From Candidatus Pseudobacter hemicellulosilyticus (GTDB taxonomy: Bacteria > Bacteroidota > Bacteroidia > Chitinophagales > Chitinophagaceae), in contig CP119311.1 of the NCBI GenBank assembly GCA_029202545.1, positions 1,922,001-1,986,000 of the forward strand: a stretch of DNA of 64,000 bases. The letters are read 5' to 3'. Below the pieces are notes generated by a model that saw only the letters and a program-made list of their open reading frames with translations, did no database searches and was not told the origin of the DNA. Shown piece after piece: positions 51,629 to 59,978 of this stretch (positions are counted from its first letter, which is position 1; the number at the start of each line of letters is the position of its first letter). A program made the translations under genes and the position numbers.

Positions 51629-53769
51629 GCCACTTTCTTAACAAACAAACGAACGGAATTGGCTGCCAGCACCACATCGCTCAGTCCCATGACCAGTGCG
51701 CCGAATGTAGGCGTCAGCAGGCCGAAGGCAGCAACGGGGATGGCAATGATATTATAGGCAAAGGCCCAGAAGAGGTTCTGGCGGATAGTAGTGAAAGTAT
51801 GGCGGCCCAGGCCCAGCGCCAGGGGCAGTTGTCTGATGCCGTGGTTCATCAGCACCACATCGGCAGTCTGCATGGCTACCTGCGAGGCCTCGCTAAGCGA
51901 GATACCGATGGTGGCCTTGGCCAGTGCGGGGGCATCGTTGATCCCGTCTCCTACCATGGCGGTGGGGCCTTGCATAGTGAGGTGTTCCACTACTGTCAGC
52001 TTTTCTTCAGGCGTTTGTTCAGCAATCACCTGGTCAATGCCCAGGAAATTGCCCAGCTGCTGGCATTTGGCCTGGCGGTCGCCGCTGAGCAGGATGGTTC
52101 GGATATTACGATGACGGAGGTACTGCACAATGCTGATGGCTTCGGGTCTTACTTCATCCTGTACATCTATCCAGCCTACCAGTTGGTCGTTCTTCAGAAT
52201 ATATACGTTGTGCGTGTCATCCTTTGTCTGGGCCATGGCCTGTTTGTAAGAGGCGGCCCACCAGGTATCGCCTTCGGCCGCGGTGCCTTTCATGCCGAGA
52301 CCTTTGATTTCTTCAATGCGGTTGAACCGGATGGTCTCTTTCTGTTTCCAGGTACTGGCAATGGACTGGGCGATGGGGTGATTGGAGAATTTCTCCAGGG
52401 AGAAAACGATGGTCCGGAAATCAGCTTCGCTCAGCTGCGGGTCCAGGACCTTGAAACCGGCCAGTACAAAATTGCCGGTGGTAAGGGTGCCGGTCTTATC
52501 GAACACTACCTGGCTGATATTTTTGAACAGTTCCAGGCTTTTGGCGTTCCGGAAGAGGATGCCATTGCGGGCGGCGCGGCCCAGGCCCACGGCGATGGCT
52601 GCCGGGGTGGCCAGTCCCATAGCACAGGGGCAGGCAATGACCAGTACGGCAATACTACGCATCAGGGAGGTAGTGAAAGCGCCCAGGATGATCCAGTTGG
52701 TTACCAGGGTGATCAGGGCGATGCCCAGCACTACGGGGACAAAAATGGCGCTGATCTTATCGGCCAGCTGCTGCATGGGTGGTTTTTCACCCTGCGCCTG
52801 CCGGACCAGGTTGAGGATATTGGCCAGTACGGAGTGACTGGCCTCGGCAGTTACCTGGCCACGGACGGTACCGTCAATCAGGAGGCTGCCGCCAATAAGT
52901 TTGTCCTTGGGTTGTTTATGTACGGGCAGGCTCTCACCGGTGATGATGGACTCGTTCACGGTGGCTTCGCCGGTGATGATCTTACAATCGGCCGGCACCT
53001 GCTCGCCATTCTTGATCAGGATCAAGTCGCCCGAGCGCAGGGCGCTATTATCTACCGGGAAGATGATCTCCTGGTGGTTCTCATCAAAAGCGATCATATT
53101 GGCCGTGACCTTTTGGGACTCGGCCAGCTTATTCAATGCCTTCTGGGTAGATTGAATGCTGGCGTCTTCGAGGTAATTGCCGAGGAATACGAGGGTGATC
53201 ACGGAGGCGGCGGTCTCAAAGAACAGGTAACCTTCGCCCAGGTTCAGGAGGGCGCCTGCCAGGCTGTACACAAAGGCGGCGGTGGCGCCGATGGCCACCA
53301 GCACGTTCATATTGGGCAGGCCGTTCCGGATACTGTTCCAGGCGCTGCGACCAAAGAAATCCATCCCCACAATGAATACCGGCAGGCAGAGGGCCAGCTG
53401 TACCCAGGGGTTCATGAGCCAGTGGATATGGATCCAGCGGTCGAACATGTGGAGGAGGAGGGGTGCGGTAAAAATGAAGCAGAACAGGAAGCGTTGTTTG
53501 TGGTTCTTCAGGAACTTTTTGCTTTTACCGCTGCCATGGTCATGACCATGGTGGTGATCATGGGCTTCCCCGGTATGGACCTGGTAGCCGAGGGATTCAA
53601 TACCGTGGATCAACTTATGTTTATCGTTCTCGTTGAGTTTAAAACTGACATCGCCGCCTGCAAGGTTGACTTTAACCTCTTCCAGGCCCTGTTTTTCGAG
53701 GAATTTATGGATGGTGAGTGCGCAGTTGGCGCAGGTCATTCCATCTACTTTCCAGTTCACTGTTTCCAT
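51625..53769 (-). CDS. copA: Copper-type P1B ATPase
   Basis: This 714-residue pump carries an N-terminal heavy-metal domain with VDGMTCANCALTI (C13, C16), a His-rich linker (HDHHHGHDHG) and about eight membrane helices. The metal-binding CPC motif is ACPCAMGLATP. The phosphorylation site is FDKTGTLT and the hinge is VGDGINDAPAL, all intact. CPC plus CXXC points to Cu(I) export. The ATG at 53769 directly precedes the HMA domain, and the longer in-frame option starts inside the promoter box. It is the first gene before recQ, with a 4-base overlap. Confidence 0.9.
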   Translation of the reverse strand: METVNWKVDGMTCANCALTIHKFLEKQGLEEVKVNLAGGDVSFKLNENDKHKLIHGIESLGYQVHTGEAHDHHHGHDHGSGKSKKFLKNHKQRFLFCFIFTAPLLLHMFDRWIHIHWLMNPWVQLALCLPVFIVGMDFFGRSAWNSIRNGLPNMNVLVAIGATAAFVYSLAGALLNLGEGYLFFETAASVITLVFLGNYLEDASIQSTQKALNKLAESQKVTANMIAFDENHQEIIFPVDNSALRSGDLILIKNGEQVPADCKIITGEATVNESIITGESLPVHKQPKDKLIGGSLLIDGTVRGQVTAEASHSVLANILNLVRQAQGEKPPMQQLADKISAIFVPVVLGIALITLVTNWIILGAFTTSLMRSIAVLVIACPCAMGLATPAAIAVGLGRAARNGILFRNAKSLELFKNISQVVFDKTGTLTTGNFVLAGFKVLDPQLSEADFRTIVFSLEKFSNHPIAQSIASTWKQKETIRFNRIEEIKGLGMKGTAAEGDTWWAASYKQAMAQTKDDTHNVYILKNDQLVGWIDVQDEVRPEAISIVQYLRHRNIRTILLSGDRQAKCQQLGNFLGIDQVIAEQTPEEKLTVVEHLTMQGPTAMVGDGINDAPALAKATIGISLSEASQVAMQTADVVLMNHGIRQLPLALGLGRHTFTTIRQNLFWAFAYNIIAIPVAAFGLLTPTFGALVMGLSDVVLAANSVRLFVKKVA

Positions 53770-53823
53770 GCTTACGGGGTTTTTGTGATCTCGGGTCTCC
53801 GGCCTTGTTGCCGGTCTGACCAG

Positions 53824-53831
53824 CAAATTTA
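53824..53831 (-). promoter_or_regulatory. -7 promoter box of the P-type ATPase operon
   Basis: The minus strand reads TAAATTTG, matching TAnnTTTG, 54 bases before the ATG at 53769. It overlaps an alternative upstream start, supporting the shorter protein. Confidence 0.5.
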
Positions 53832-53916
53832 CCGCTTGCTCCCGGTTAGCCGTTATACACGATCATTTAATATATAAACAGGGTTGCATATTTTGAAAAT
53901 AGTCATTTATGGCCTG

Positions 53917-53924
53917 TATATTTG
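53917..53924 (+). promoter_or_regulatory. -7 promoter box of tsaE
   Basis: TATATTTG matches TAnnTTTG with TTTG 21 bases upstream at 53892-53895. It ends 6 bases before the ATG at 53931, so the leader is very short or absent. Confidence 0.6.
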
Positions 53925-53930
53925 CGTTTT

Positions 53931-54344
53931 ATGCGAGTTGAGTTTACGCTGGATACCATCCGGGAAGCAGCCCGGCAACTGTGGGAAGAAACGGGAGGTA
54001 GCAAGGTGCTGGCCTTTCACGGACCCATGGGCGCCGGCAAAACCACCTTCATTAATGCTCTTTGCGGCTTCCTGAAAGTGAGCAGTACGGTGGGCAGTCC
54101 CACCTTCCCGATCATCAATGAATACGAATATCCTGGCGGCAGGCTATACCATATGGACCTGTACCGCCTGAAAGACGAGGAAGAAGCCATCCGGGCAGGG
54201 GTAGAAGACTGCCTGTATTCCGGCCAGGTATGCCTGGTGGAATGGCCTGAAAAGGCGGCCGGTATTTTTCCGGAAGACACCCTGCACGTTCATCTCAGCG
54301 TGCCTGACCCTCAAACCCGCCTCCTTCAGATAGGAGAGAAATAA
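53931..54344 (+). CDS. tsaE: tRNA threonylcarbamoyladenosine biosynthesis ATPase TsaE
   Basis: This 137-residue ATPase works with TsaB and TsaD to make t6A at position 37 of ANN-decoding tRNAs. Walker A is FHGPMGAGKTTF, followed by SSTVGSPTFPIINEYE, a diagnostic TsaE stretch. YHMDLYRLKDEEEA and VEWPEKA are also conserved. The ATG at 53931 lies 6 bases after the promoter box. No tsaB or tsaD is adjacent. The gene for alanine dehydrogenase follows. Confidence 0.94.
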   Translation: MRVEFTLDTIREAARQLWEETGGSKVLAFHGPMGAGKTTFINALCGFLKVSSTVGSPTFPIINEYEYPGGRLYHMDLYRLKDEEEAIRAGVEDCLYSGQVCLVEWPEKAAGIFPEDTLHVHLSVPDPQTRLLQIGEK

Positions 54345-54345
54345 G

Positions 54346-54353
54346 TATATTTG
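54346..54353 (+). promoter_or_regulatory. -7 promoter box of ald
   Basis: TATATTTG matches TAnnTTTG, beginning 1 base after the tsaE stop codon and lying 51 bases before the ald ATG at 54405. Confidence 0.5.
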
Positions 54354-54404
54354 GTTTGGCCGCTTGCTTGCCGGAGCTGCCCTGCAAAACAGAAAACATT
54401 CTTC

Positions 54405-55619
54405 ATGTCCCAGCAACGACCGTTTATCAGCACCTCTTTCAGTTATGAAACACTTGAAGAAAAATTAGATGTAAAGCCCAAGGGGGCCCTTTTGCATATC
54501 GGCATTCCGAAAGAGACTGCTTTCCAGGAGAACCGCATCGCGCTTACACCCGATGCGGTAGGTGTGCTGGTAAGCAACGGCCACCAGGTAGTGATTGAAC
54601 ACAATGCAGGGGAGGCGGCCCATTTCCGCGATAAAGACTATAGCGAGGCCGGCGCCCGCATCGTATATGACAAGGCCGAAGTGTTCAAAGCCCCCATCCT
54701 GGTCAAAAGCGCCCCGGTGGTGGATGAGGACCTGCCCTATCTCCAGTTCAACCAGGTGATCATCTCCCCCATACATCTTTCTGCCATGAAAGCCGAACTG
54801 CTGCAGAAAATGATGGACAAACGCATTACCGCCATTTCTTTTGAGGACCTGAAAGATGACAGCGACAGCCTGCCCATCGTTCGCAGTATGAGTGAGATTG
54901 CGGGCAGTGCCGTGATGCTGATCGCCGCGCAGTACCTGGGTTCCGCCAACCATGGCAAGGGCGTGTTGCTGGGTGGTATTTCCGGTATCCCGCCTACCAA
55001 GGTCATTATCATGGGTGCGGGTATTGTGGGTGAATTTGCCGCCCGTGCGGCCCTGGCGCTGGGCGCCTCCGTGAAAGTGTTCGACAATAGCGTATACCGT
55101 CTCAAACGGTTACAGAGCAATATCGGCCAGCGGATGTGGACCTCGGTCATAGAGCCGCGGATCCTGTCCAAGCAACTCAAGACCTGCGAAGTGGCTGTGG
55201 GCGCGCTTTCTTCCCAAAGTGGTCGCACCCCGGTGGTGGTGACCGAAGAAATGGTGAGCAATATGCGTCCCGGAAGCGTGGTGATCGATGTCAGCATTGA
55301 CCGCGGCGGCTGCTTTGAAACCTCCGAGATCACCAGTCACGAGCAGCCCATCTTCATGAAATATGGAGTGATCCATTACTGCGTTCCCAATATCCCCTCG
55401 GGCTTTGCCCGTACCGCCTCCCAGGCTATCAGCAACGTATTAATGCCCCTGCTGGTGGAAGCCGGCGATGAAGGCGGCTTCGAAAGCCTGGTATGGCATA
55501 AGGTGCATCTGCGGAGTGGTATTTATCTCTTCAAAGGCGCATTGACCAATTTCCATTTGAGTCAACGATTTGATCTGAAGTATACGGATCTGAATTTACT
55601 GATTGCGAGCCAGCGGTAG
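54405..55619 (+). CDS. ald: Alanine dehydrogenase
   Basis: This 404-residue enzyme interconverts L-alanine and pyruvate with NAD and ammonia. It contains the family start HIGIPKETAFQENRIALTPDAV, the Rossmann segment VIIMGAGIVGEFAARAALALGA and the C-terminal VHYCVPNIPSGFARTASQAI. It is about 30 residues longer than Bacillus Ald, mainly at the N-terminus. The ATG at 54405 is chosen because the longer in-frame option runs into the promoter. It is the last gene before the AT-rich islet. Confidence 0.92.
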   Translation: MSQQRPFISTSFSYETLEEKLDVKPKGALLHIGIPKETAFQENRIALTPDAVGVLVSNGHQVVIEHNAGEAAHFRDKDYSEAGARIVYDKAEVFKAPILVKSAPVVDEDLPYLQFNQVIISPIHLSAMKAELLQKMMDKRITAISFEDLKDDSDSLPIVRSMSEIAGSAVMLIAAQYLGSANHGKGVLLGGISGIPPTKVIIMGAGIVGEFAARAALALGASVKVFDNSVYRLKRLQSNIGQRMWTSVIEPRILSKQLKTCEVAVGALSSQSGRTPVVVTEEMVSNMRPGSVVIDVSIDRGGCFETSEITSHEQPIFMKYGVIHYCVPNIPSGFARTASQAISNVLMPLLVEAGDEGGFESLVWHKVHLRSGIYLFKGALTNFHLSQRFDLKYTDLNLLIASQR

Positions 55620-55726
55620 GGGGGAAGGATTTAACTGTTGCATTTAGGATCAGTAGATCAATGTATTCGGATTACAACTTGCTGTAATAAAAAGGAATTA
55701 ATTGCCACTCTTGTTAATTTCACCTA

Positions 55727-57388
55727 ATGAAAAGTGACGAGCTTGTTTCTATATTAACTCAATTGCGTAATCTACCTGCTGAAACGGAGATAGTTGAATT
55801 TAAGGAAGCAAAGACTAACTATGATTTCGGCAGGATCGGCAAATATTTTAGTGCTATTGCAAATGAAGCTAACTTAAAAGGCAATGCCTTTGGGTGGCTA
55901 ATCTTTGGTATTGAAAATCAACATTTCAATATAGTCGGATCCCAATTTCGCCCTCAAAGGAAAGATCTCGACAGCCTAAAATCTGAGATAGCAAATAAAA
56001 CTACTAATCGAATTTCCTTTATTGAAATTCACGAGTTGCAATTGCCTGAAGGTAGAGTTATAATGTTTCAAATTCCCGCTGCGCCTAAGGGAATACCAGT
56101 AGCATGGGAAGGCCATTATTATGGCAGAGATGATGAAGAAATTAATGCTCTTAATATTGAAAAAATTGAGAGAATTCGTTCCCAAGCACTGGCAGATGAT
56201 TGGAGTGCAGGAATTGTTCCTAATGCAGATATTACTGACTTGGATTCACAGGCTATTCAAGTGGCAAGATTAAATTATAAGAATAAGTTTGCGGGAAGTG
56301 CTCCGGAGGTAGATACCTGGAATGATGAAACATTTCTAAATAAAGCAAAACTTTTAATTAAGGGAAGGGTAACTCGAACTGCTATCATCTTATTAGGCAA
56401 AGAAGAATCAGAGCATTTTATTAATCCAGCGGAAGCAAAAATTCGTTGGCTTTTGAAAGATAGTCAAGGTGACAATAAGGATTATGAAATATTTGGTCCT
56501 CCAATGTTGCTTGCGGTGGATAAAGTATATGCCAAAATTAGAAACCTAAAATATCGTTATCTCAAAGATGGAACTCTTTTCCCCCAAGAGGTGGACCAAT
56601 ATGAACCTTATGCTATTCGAGAGGCTGTTAATAACTGTATTGCACATCAGGATTATACCAAGGCAGGGCGCATCAATGTTATAGAATCTGATGACCAATT
56701 GATATTTACAAATGTTGCTGAATTTATTCCCGGATCAGTAGAAAAAGTCGTTATTGATGATGCTCCAGAGGAACAATATAGAAATAAATTTTTAGCAAAC
56801 GCGATGTTCAATCTTAAAATGGTTGATACTGCTGGTGGCGGAATTAGGAAAATATATAATTTTCAAAGATCACGTTTTTTCCCTTTGCCTGACTATGATT
56901 TAAGTAATGAGAAAGTAAAAGTAACCTTAATTGGAAAGATTTTAAATCAGGACTATGCACGTATACTCGCTTCTCATACAGATCTCAGTTTGGAAGAAAT
57001 AATTCTACTCGATAAAGTTCAGAAAAAATTACCGTTAACTACCGAGGAAGAAAAGCATTTAAAGGTCAAAAGCTTGATCGAAGGACGGAAGCCTAATTTT
57101 TTCATTTCTCAAAAAGTGGCACAGAAAATTGGGAAAAAGGCAGACTATTCAAAAAACAAAGGATTTGATGATTCGTACTATCTCGATTTTATTGAAAAGT
57201 CAATACGAGAGCATAGTCACTTGAACAGAAAAGATATTGACGATTTACTATGGAAAAAACTGCCAGAATGGATGGATGATAAACAGAAAAAGATTAAAAT
57301 TAATAATCTACTTTCAACTCTTAGAAACCAGAAAAGGATCAAAAATATTGGATCAGATGCTGTTTCGAAGTGGATTCTAAATGAATAA
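55727..57388 (+). CDS. AlbA_2 domain protein in an AT-rich islet
   Basis: This 553-residue protein has an N-terminal AlbA_2 domain (ETEIVEFKEAKTNYDFGRIGKYFSAIANEANLKG, GWLIFGIENQ). A HATPase_c_4-like middle follows (PYAIREAVNNCIAHQDYTKAGRINVIESDDQLIFTN, then VDTAGGGIRKIYNFQ). The Lys-rich C-terminal half ends in a winged-helix-like stretch. The coding region is strongly AT-rich and uses A/T-ending codons, unlike its neighbours, so recent horizontal acquisition is likely. Some AlbA_2/Schlafen-like proteins are linked to defence, but nothing here shows that. The ATG at 55727 follows an AT-rich spacer. Confidence 0.8.
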   Translation: MKSDELVSILTQLRNLPAETEIVEFKEAKTNYDFGRIGKYFSAIANEANLKGNAFGWLIFGIENQHFNIVGSQFRPQRKDLDSLKSEIANKTTNRISFIEIHELQLPEGRVIMFQIPAAPKGIPVAWEGHYYGRDDEEINALNIEKIERIRSQALADDWSAGIVPNADITDLDSQAIQVARLNYKNKFAGSAPEVDTWNDETFLNKAKLLIKGRVTRTAIILLGKEESEHFINPAEAKIRWLLKDSQGDNKDYEIFGPPMLLAVDKVYAKIRNLKYRYLKDGTLFPQEVDQYEPYAIREAVNNCIAHQDYTKAGRINVIESDDQLIFTNVAEFIPGSVEKVVIDDAPEEQYRNKFLANAMFNLKMVDTAGGGIRKIYNFQRSRFFPLPDYDLSNEKVKVTLIGKILNQDYARILASHTDLSLEEIILLDKVQKKLPLTTEEEKHLKVKSLIEGRKPNFFISQKVAQKIGKKADYSKNKGFDDSYYLDFIEKSIREHSHLNRKDIDDLLWKKLPEWMDDKQKKIKINNLLSTLRNQKRIKNIGSDAVSKWILNE

Positions 57389-57750
57389 ATTCCCCGTAGG
57401 AGTAAGAATAATAAATTTGGCCTATGTGCGGGCCATATGGCAGGTCGCTAATCTTCTTTCTAATTCTACGTTTTAATTAGAGCTTTAATTAGAGCTTTAA
57501 TTAGAGCTTTAAACCGAAGTGTTTTTTAATTAGTTGATTATCAATATATTGTTTCGTTCTATCCTTGTTTTTAAGTAATTGTATTGCAGAAAATGAGCCC
57601 ACTATGAGTTTCTATCCCATTTATATCTAAATACATATAAAACCTGTGGGATCACAAAAAGTATATGCAAATACATATACTGCTAACAAATTGCAAATAG
57701 TCTAACTGGACAGGCTTCTTAAAAATATTCCAGCGAACACAAGTACGCCC
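57389..57750. other. AT-rich intergenic region with tandem repeat
   Basis: This gap of about 360 bases has no gene. It contains the 12-bp tandem repeat at 57472-57512 and a run of near-repeats such as AATACATATA (around 57626-57680). It belongs to the AT-rich islet. Confidence 0.5.
57472..57512 (+). repeat. Tandem repeat of TTTAATTAGAGC
   Basis: Three exact copies of the 12-bp unit TTTAATTAGAGC lie at 57472-57483, 57484-57495 and 57496-57507, with a partial fourth (TTTAA). It follows the AlbA_2 gene of the AT-rich islet. Its function is unknown. Confidence 0.85.
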
Positions 57751-57792
57751 CCAAAAGAAAACGGCGCTCTGTTTCCCCACAGGCGCCGTTTT
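57751..57792 (-). terminator. Terminator of the polysaccharide utilisation operon
   Basis: AAAACGGCGC (57758-57767) pairs with GCGCCGTTTT (57783-57792), extended by CTGT/ACAG. On the minus strand TTTTCTTTTGG follows. It lies 20 bases past the last gene's stop codon. Confidence 0.85.
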
Positions 57793-57811
57793 CATGTTGA
57801 CTAACGATTGC

Positions 57812-59935
57812 TTACTTGCTTATAGAGAACTTATGTATGGTAGAGGAAGTGTAGGTCTTGCCTTTTTCCAGTACGGTGGTCGGGAATGTGGGCTGATTGG
57901 GTGAATCAGGGAAATGCTGTGTTTCCAGGCAGAAACCGGTGCGGTAATCATCGCGGGTACCGCTTTTCAGCAGGTTGGCGCGACTCATAAAATTACCACC
58001 ATAGAACTGCAGACCGGGCTCGGTAGTGAGGATATCCATTTTGATACCGGATACATCACCAGTGATAGTGGCAATCAACTCGGGCTGGGCGGTGATGCCT
58101 TTGTCGGCCACAAAGTTGTGGTCGTAGCCGGCGCCGTAACGGAGCTGGGCATCGTCAGCCTTGAGCCTGGAACCGATCTTTTTAGCCGTTGTGAAATCGA
58201 AAGGCGTACCGGATACGGGCTCAATACCAGTAGGGATCAGGGTAGCATCAACCGGTGTGTATTTGGAAGCTTTTACCAGCAGCGCGTGGTTGTTGATAGT
58301 GCCGCTGCCTTCGCCGTTCATATTCCAATAATTGTGGTTGGTCAGGTTGGCCACTGTTTTCTGATCGGCAGTAACAGCATAGTCGATCCGCAGTTCATTG
58401 TCATCCGTAAGGGTATAGGTCACTGTAGCAGTGAGCTTGCCGGGATAACCTTCTTCCTTATTGGCGGAAACATAGGTCAGGACAACACTGTGGCTGTCGG
58501 GCTGAACGGCATCCCATACGCGGCTGTGGAAGCCGGTGCGACCGCCATGCAGTGTATTAACACCATTATTGATATCCAGCTTGTAGGTCTTGCCATCCAG
58601 TTTGAACGTGCCTTTGGCAATCCTGTTGCCGAAGCGACCAACAATAGCACCGGCAAAACGGTCGCCCTTGAGGTAAGCGTTCAGGTCGTTGAAGCCGATC
58701 ACTACATCTGTCAGCTGCCCGGTCTTGTCCGGAACCAGCATTCCTACCATACGAGCGCCAAAATTGCTGATGGCTGCGCGATAGTTGTTCTTGTTGCTGA
58801 GGTAATAGAGGCTTACTTGCTTACCCTGAACGGTCTGGTCAAAGTTGGCTTTGGCAGGCAGTTTATAATGAGTGATATTCTTGCCGGTCAACTCCTTGAT
58901 GGAGCGAACCTCGTCAGCGCTGAAAGGGGTGCCATCCGTGCGGAAGATGTCATGGAACCAGAGATCGGGCTCCTGGCGGTTAGGCATGGGCGTATCCCAG
59001 GCAAAGATGGTATTGGTTTTACCAGCTACAAATCCCCAGTTGATAGCACCTACATTCTCTTCTTTGAGCAGGGGCAGGATGGTCTGGAACACACTGGCAT
59101 TTCTACGCGCCATGTACTCTGTACAGATGATGGGGCGTTCCCATTTGCGCAGGGTGTCAATATTGTTCTTGTGGTTGTCCACAATGGAATAGTTGTGGTA
59201 AGTGATCACGTCACTGTTCTCCAGCTGGAAGGCGTTGAGTTCCCAGTAGCCGCGGCTATGGTTCCATACGCCAGCGGTGAGGGGCTGAGAAGGGTTCACT
59301 TCGCGGGCCCACTGGAAGACTTTTTTCAGCAGGGGCAGGCTCTTGATCTCCTGGCGGTTATTGCCGGGCTCATTGTAGAGGTCCCACATAAGGATACGCT
59401 GATCATTTTTGAAAGTGGTGAGCACATCCTTCACATAGGCTTCCAGGGTTTTGAGGGTATCCTGGTGTGTATAGATCATGGTGCCGGGGTCCCTTACCCA
59501 GCCGGAATTGTGTACACCAGGTTTGGGGGCGGGTTGGGTGCCAACCCAGGCAGTATCATTCCAGCAGTCGTCAAAGAAGACCAGCAGGGTCTTGATGCCG
59601 TGGCGGCTGCTGATAGCGAGGTATTGATCCAGTCTTTTCTTAAAGCCTTCCTTGTCTGCTACCCAGAGCAGGTGATGAAGGTACACGCGCATCACATTAA
59701 AGCCGATCCCTTCGGCCCATCCCAGTTCCTTGTCGATGGTAGCCGAGTCAAAAGTAGCGGCCTGGAACATTTCCAGCTGGTTGATAGCAGTTGCGGGCTG
59801 GTAATTGGCTCCTCTCAGCCAGCCTTGCTGGGCGTACCAGGCATTGGCTTTAGCCTCGGTCCACTTAGCCGCTGTAGACTGCGCCTGTGCAGTTCCATAG
59901 AGTAGAAGTAGGGTCATCAAAACATTCCTGAGCAT
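57812..59935 (-). CDS. Clan GH-A glycosidase fused to aldose 1-epimerase
   Basis: This 707-residue protein has a signal peptide (ending AQAQ). Residues 25-355 form a clan GH-A TIM barrel: GWLRGANYQPATAINQLEM, RVYLHHLLW, acid/base E189 in DLYNEPGN and nucleophile E273 in PIICTEYMAR. Residues 365-707 form a galactose mutarotase: SNFGARMVGMLVPDK, VNTLHGGRTGFHSRVWD, TNHNYWNMNGEG and FCLETQHFPDSPN. The barrel resembles the Bacteroidota 1,4-beta-xylanase-type GH group. One chain would release a sugar and equilibrate its anomers. It is the last gene of the locus, 43 bases after the sulfatase fusion. The ATG at 59935 begins the signal peptide, while the longer in-frame option starts at a TTG. Confidence 0.82.
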   Translation of the reverse strand: MLRNVLMTLLLLYGTAQAQSTAAKWTEAKANAWYAQQGWLRGANYQPATAINQLEMFQAATFDSATIDKELGWAEGIGFNVMRVYLHHLLWVADKEGFKKRLDQYLAISSRHGIKTLLVFFDDCWNDTAWVGTQPAPKPGVHNSGWVRDPGTMIYTHQDTLKTLEAYVKDVLTTFKNDQRILMWDLYNEPGNNRQEIKSLPLLKKVFQWAREVNPSQPLTAGVWNHSRGYWELNAFQLENSDVITYHNYSIVDNHKNNIDTLRKWERPIICTEYMARRNASVFQTILPLLKEENVGAINWGFVAGKTNTIFAWDTPMPNRQEPDLWFHDIFRTDGTPFSADEVRSIKELTGKNITHYKLPAKANFDQTVQGKQVSLYYLSNKNNYRAAISNFGARMVGMLVPDKTGQLTDVVIGFNDLNAYLKGDRFAGAIVGRFGNRIAKGTFKLDGKTYKLDINNGVNTLHGGRTGFHSRVWDAVQPDSHSVVLTYVSANKEEGYPGKLTATVTYTLTDDNELRIDYAVTADQKTVANLTNHNYWNMNGEGSGTINNHALLVKASKYTPVDATLIPTGIEPVSGTPFDFTTAKKIGSRLKADDAQLRYGAGYDHNFVADKGITAQPELIATITGDVSGIKMDILTTEPGLQFYGGNFMSRANLLKSGTRDDYRTGFCLETQHFPDSPNQPTFPTTVLEKGKTYTSSTIHKFSISK

Positions 59936-59978
59936 ATTCTTTTTTGTTTTATTAGAGTTACGCAAATTACAGTATCCA

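Noticed and set aside
51799..53877. 692-residue open frame on the plus strand opposite the copper ATPase
   Set aside because: It is antisense to an unmistakable P-type ATPase. The translated product is rich in His, Gly and Gln with no recognisable domain.
57472..57512. 12-bp tandem repeat as a CRISPR array
   Set aside because: The units are contiguous with no spacers and are too short. No cas genes are present.
57914..59905. 663-residue open frame opposite the glycosidase-mutarotase gene
   Set aside because: It is antisense to a gene with two complete catalytic domains and shows no independent start context or motif.
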